In this document: positions 41,863-42,571 of the stretch, in pieces
How the letters are laid out: each line of letters opens with the position of its first letter
Numbering within the stretch: position 1 is the stretch's first letter
Assembly (NCBI GenBank): GCA_018819205.1
Contig: JAHJQE010000062.1
Coordinates: 1 to 42,571 of the forward strand
Direction of reading: 5' to 3'
DNA: 42,571 bases
From: Gammaproteobacteria bacterium
GTDB lineage: Bacteria > Pseudomonadota > Gammaproteobacteria > Burkholderiales > Gallionellaceae
The notes under the pieces: model-generated
Databases searched by the model: none
What the model was told of the DNA's origin: nothing
What the model saw: only the letters and a program-made list of their open reading frames with translations
Translations under genes and position numbers: made by a program

Positions 41863-42571
41863 CTATTTCTTTTGGGGGACGACGACGCCCATCTTCACTG
41901 TCTTCCAGTCGTTGCCCTCATGGCAACGCTCGCAACGATCGCCGAAGTTGCCGTTGTGCACATCATCACGCTCATGGCAGCTTCCACAAGCCGTGGAGGT
42001 CACCACCTTCTTGGCCATCGGTTTGCTATGGCAGGCGTAGCACTTGTTGGCAGTCTTTTTGTGCGGCCCGTCCAGCTTGAAGTTGGTCTTGTTGTGATCG
42101 AAATCCCATGCCGCCCACGAACGCGTAGAGTGGCAAACCTGACATTCGGTTCCCAGTCGGCGGCGGTGGACATCAGCATCATCCTTTTCATGGCATGACC
42201 AGCAGTCAGATTTGGCGTCCTTGAAGGTCGGCCCTTCGTGGCACTTCTTGCAAGCGACCAGCGCATGGCGCCCCAACAACGGGAAGGTCGACATGCGATT
42301 GTGGTTGAACTTGTCTGCCTTCTTCCAATCGTCCTCGACGTGGCAGGTCTCGCACTTCTTACCTTCCTGGCCCTTGTGGGACTTGTCGTCGTCCTTCTGG
42401 TGGCAGCTCACGCAGCTCTGCTGCAACTTGTCCTTGTAGAGGTCGCCCTTGTGGCAATCGGTGCACTTGGTCTTCTTGTGCTTGCCCAGCAGCGGATACT
42501 TGGTCTGCTTGTCGTGGTCGAACTTGATGTCCTTCCATTCGTTCGCGGTATGGCAGGTCTCGCACTTGATG
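41863..42571 (-). CDS. Large multihaem c-type cytochrome with 70-residue tri-haem repeats (C-terminal part, runs off right edge)
   Basis: The open frame continues to the window edge with no stop. The visible 235 residues hold 10 CxxCH motifs, with first Cys at visible positions 3, 36, 53, 73, 107, 123, 143, 177, 195 and 213. They fall into a 70-residue repeat with three haems each; the last repeat stops after its first haem. Each repeat shows CxxCH...W....F.H, then a second and third motif. The N-terminus and total haem number are outside the window. Shared order with a 12-haem cytochrome and a barrel protein suggests an extracellular electron transfer conduit. An internal TTG at 42426 is not a real start, because the repeat continues upstream of it. 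Confidence 0.9.
   Translation of the reverse strand, partial: IKCETCHTANEWKDIKFDHDKQTKYPLLGKHKKTKCTDCHKGDLYKDKLQQSCVSCHQKDDDKSHKGQEGKKCETCHVEDDWKKADKFNHNRMSTFPLLGRHALVACKKCHEGPTFKDAKSDCWSCHEKDDADVHRRRLGTECQVCHSTRSWAAWDFDHNKTNFKLDGPHKKTANKCYACHSKPMAKKVVTSTACGSCHERDDVHNGNFGDRCERCHEGNDWKTVKMGVVVPQKK

Noticed and set aside
42359-42565. A separate small protein at the right edge in another frame
   Set aside because: It is an out-of-frame shadow of the cytochrome, whose frame with CxxCH motifs stays open to the edge.
41863-42571. CRISPR or non-coding tandem repeat at the right end
   Set aside because: The 210-base periodicity is explained by the 70-residue tri-haem repeat in an open reading frame; copies differ at the DNA level.

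Overview
The window reads as chromosomal DNA of a betaproteobacterium, most likely Nitrosomonadales and plausibly Gallionellaceae-like. The evidence is the housekeeping gene orders (rppH/proS/lytic transglycosylase; argB-HAD-slmA; dacA-dat-ybeD-lipB; sucC-sucD-terC), the RegB/RegA pair, and a porin plus multihaem-cytochrome cluster like those of iron-oxidising or metal-respiring bacteria. The taxon is an inference from gene content; no rRNA or tRNA gene was seen.

Layout. 1-130: end of an IS3-family insertion sequence cut by the window edge. 164-2268 (minus): PEGA lipoprotein, CBS-domain protein, rppH. 2391-4732 (plus): proS and a lytic transglycosylase. 4733-7054 (minus): TlpA-like thioredoxin, YqhA-like and YihY-like membrane proteins. 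7078-7746 (plus): HugZ-like protein. 7743-11890 (minus): argB, HAD nucleotidase, slmA, leuA with a possible leucine-rich leader peptide, and a small secreted protein. 12019-15102 (minus): copper module of a TonB-dependent copper receptor and two PCuAC chaperones. Divergent from it, 15221-17118 (plus) holds a RegB/RegA redox two-component system. 17206-20145 (plus): D-Ala-D-Ala carboxypeptidase homologue, D-amino-acid transaminase, YbeD and LipB.

20302-34995 (minus) is the most striking part: a unidirectional signalling cluster. In transcription order it encodes a CHASE2-TPR Ser/Thr kinase, a PP2C phosphatase, an FHA protein, a CHASE2 adenylate cyclase, a metallo-beta-lactamase-fold cyclic-nucleotide phosphodiesterase, a cyclic-nucleotide-binding/rhodanese protein, a GAF-containing PilB/GspE-type ATPase and a GAF-HD-GYP phosphodiesterase. 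The type IV pilin (own sigma-54 promoter) and a TMTC-like membrane glycosyltransferase candidate follow. It carries writers, erasers and readers of protein phosphorylation and cAMP, plus a probable c-di-GMP eraser, next to a pilus motor and a pilin, so the outputs are plausibly pilus or surface behaviour. A strong promoter candidate with an overlapping inverted repeat lies in front of the kinase.

35098-38318 (minus): sucC, sucD, a TerC-family protein and a universal stress protein. 38439-42571 (minus): an outer-membrane barrel protein with a periplasmic TPR region, a 12-haem cytochrome, and the C-terminal part of a larger cytochrome made of 70-residue tri-haem repeats. Together these look like a trans-outer-membrane electron conduit. 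Genes are packed tightly, with many 1-4 base overlaps; no stretch over about 205 bases lacks a gene.
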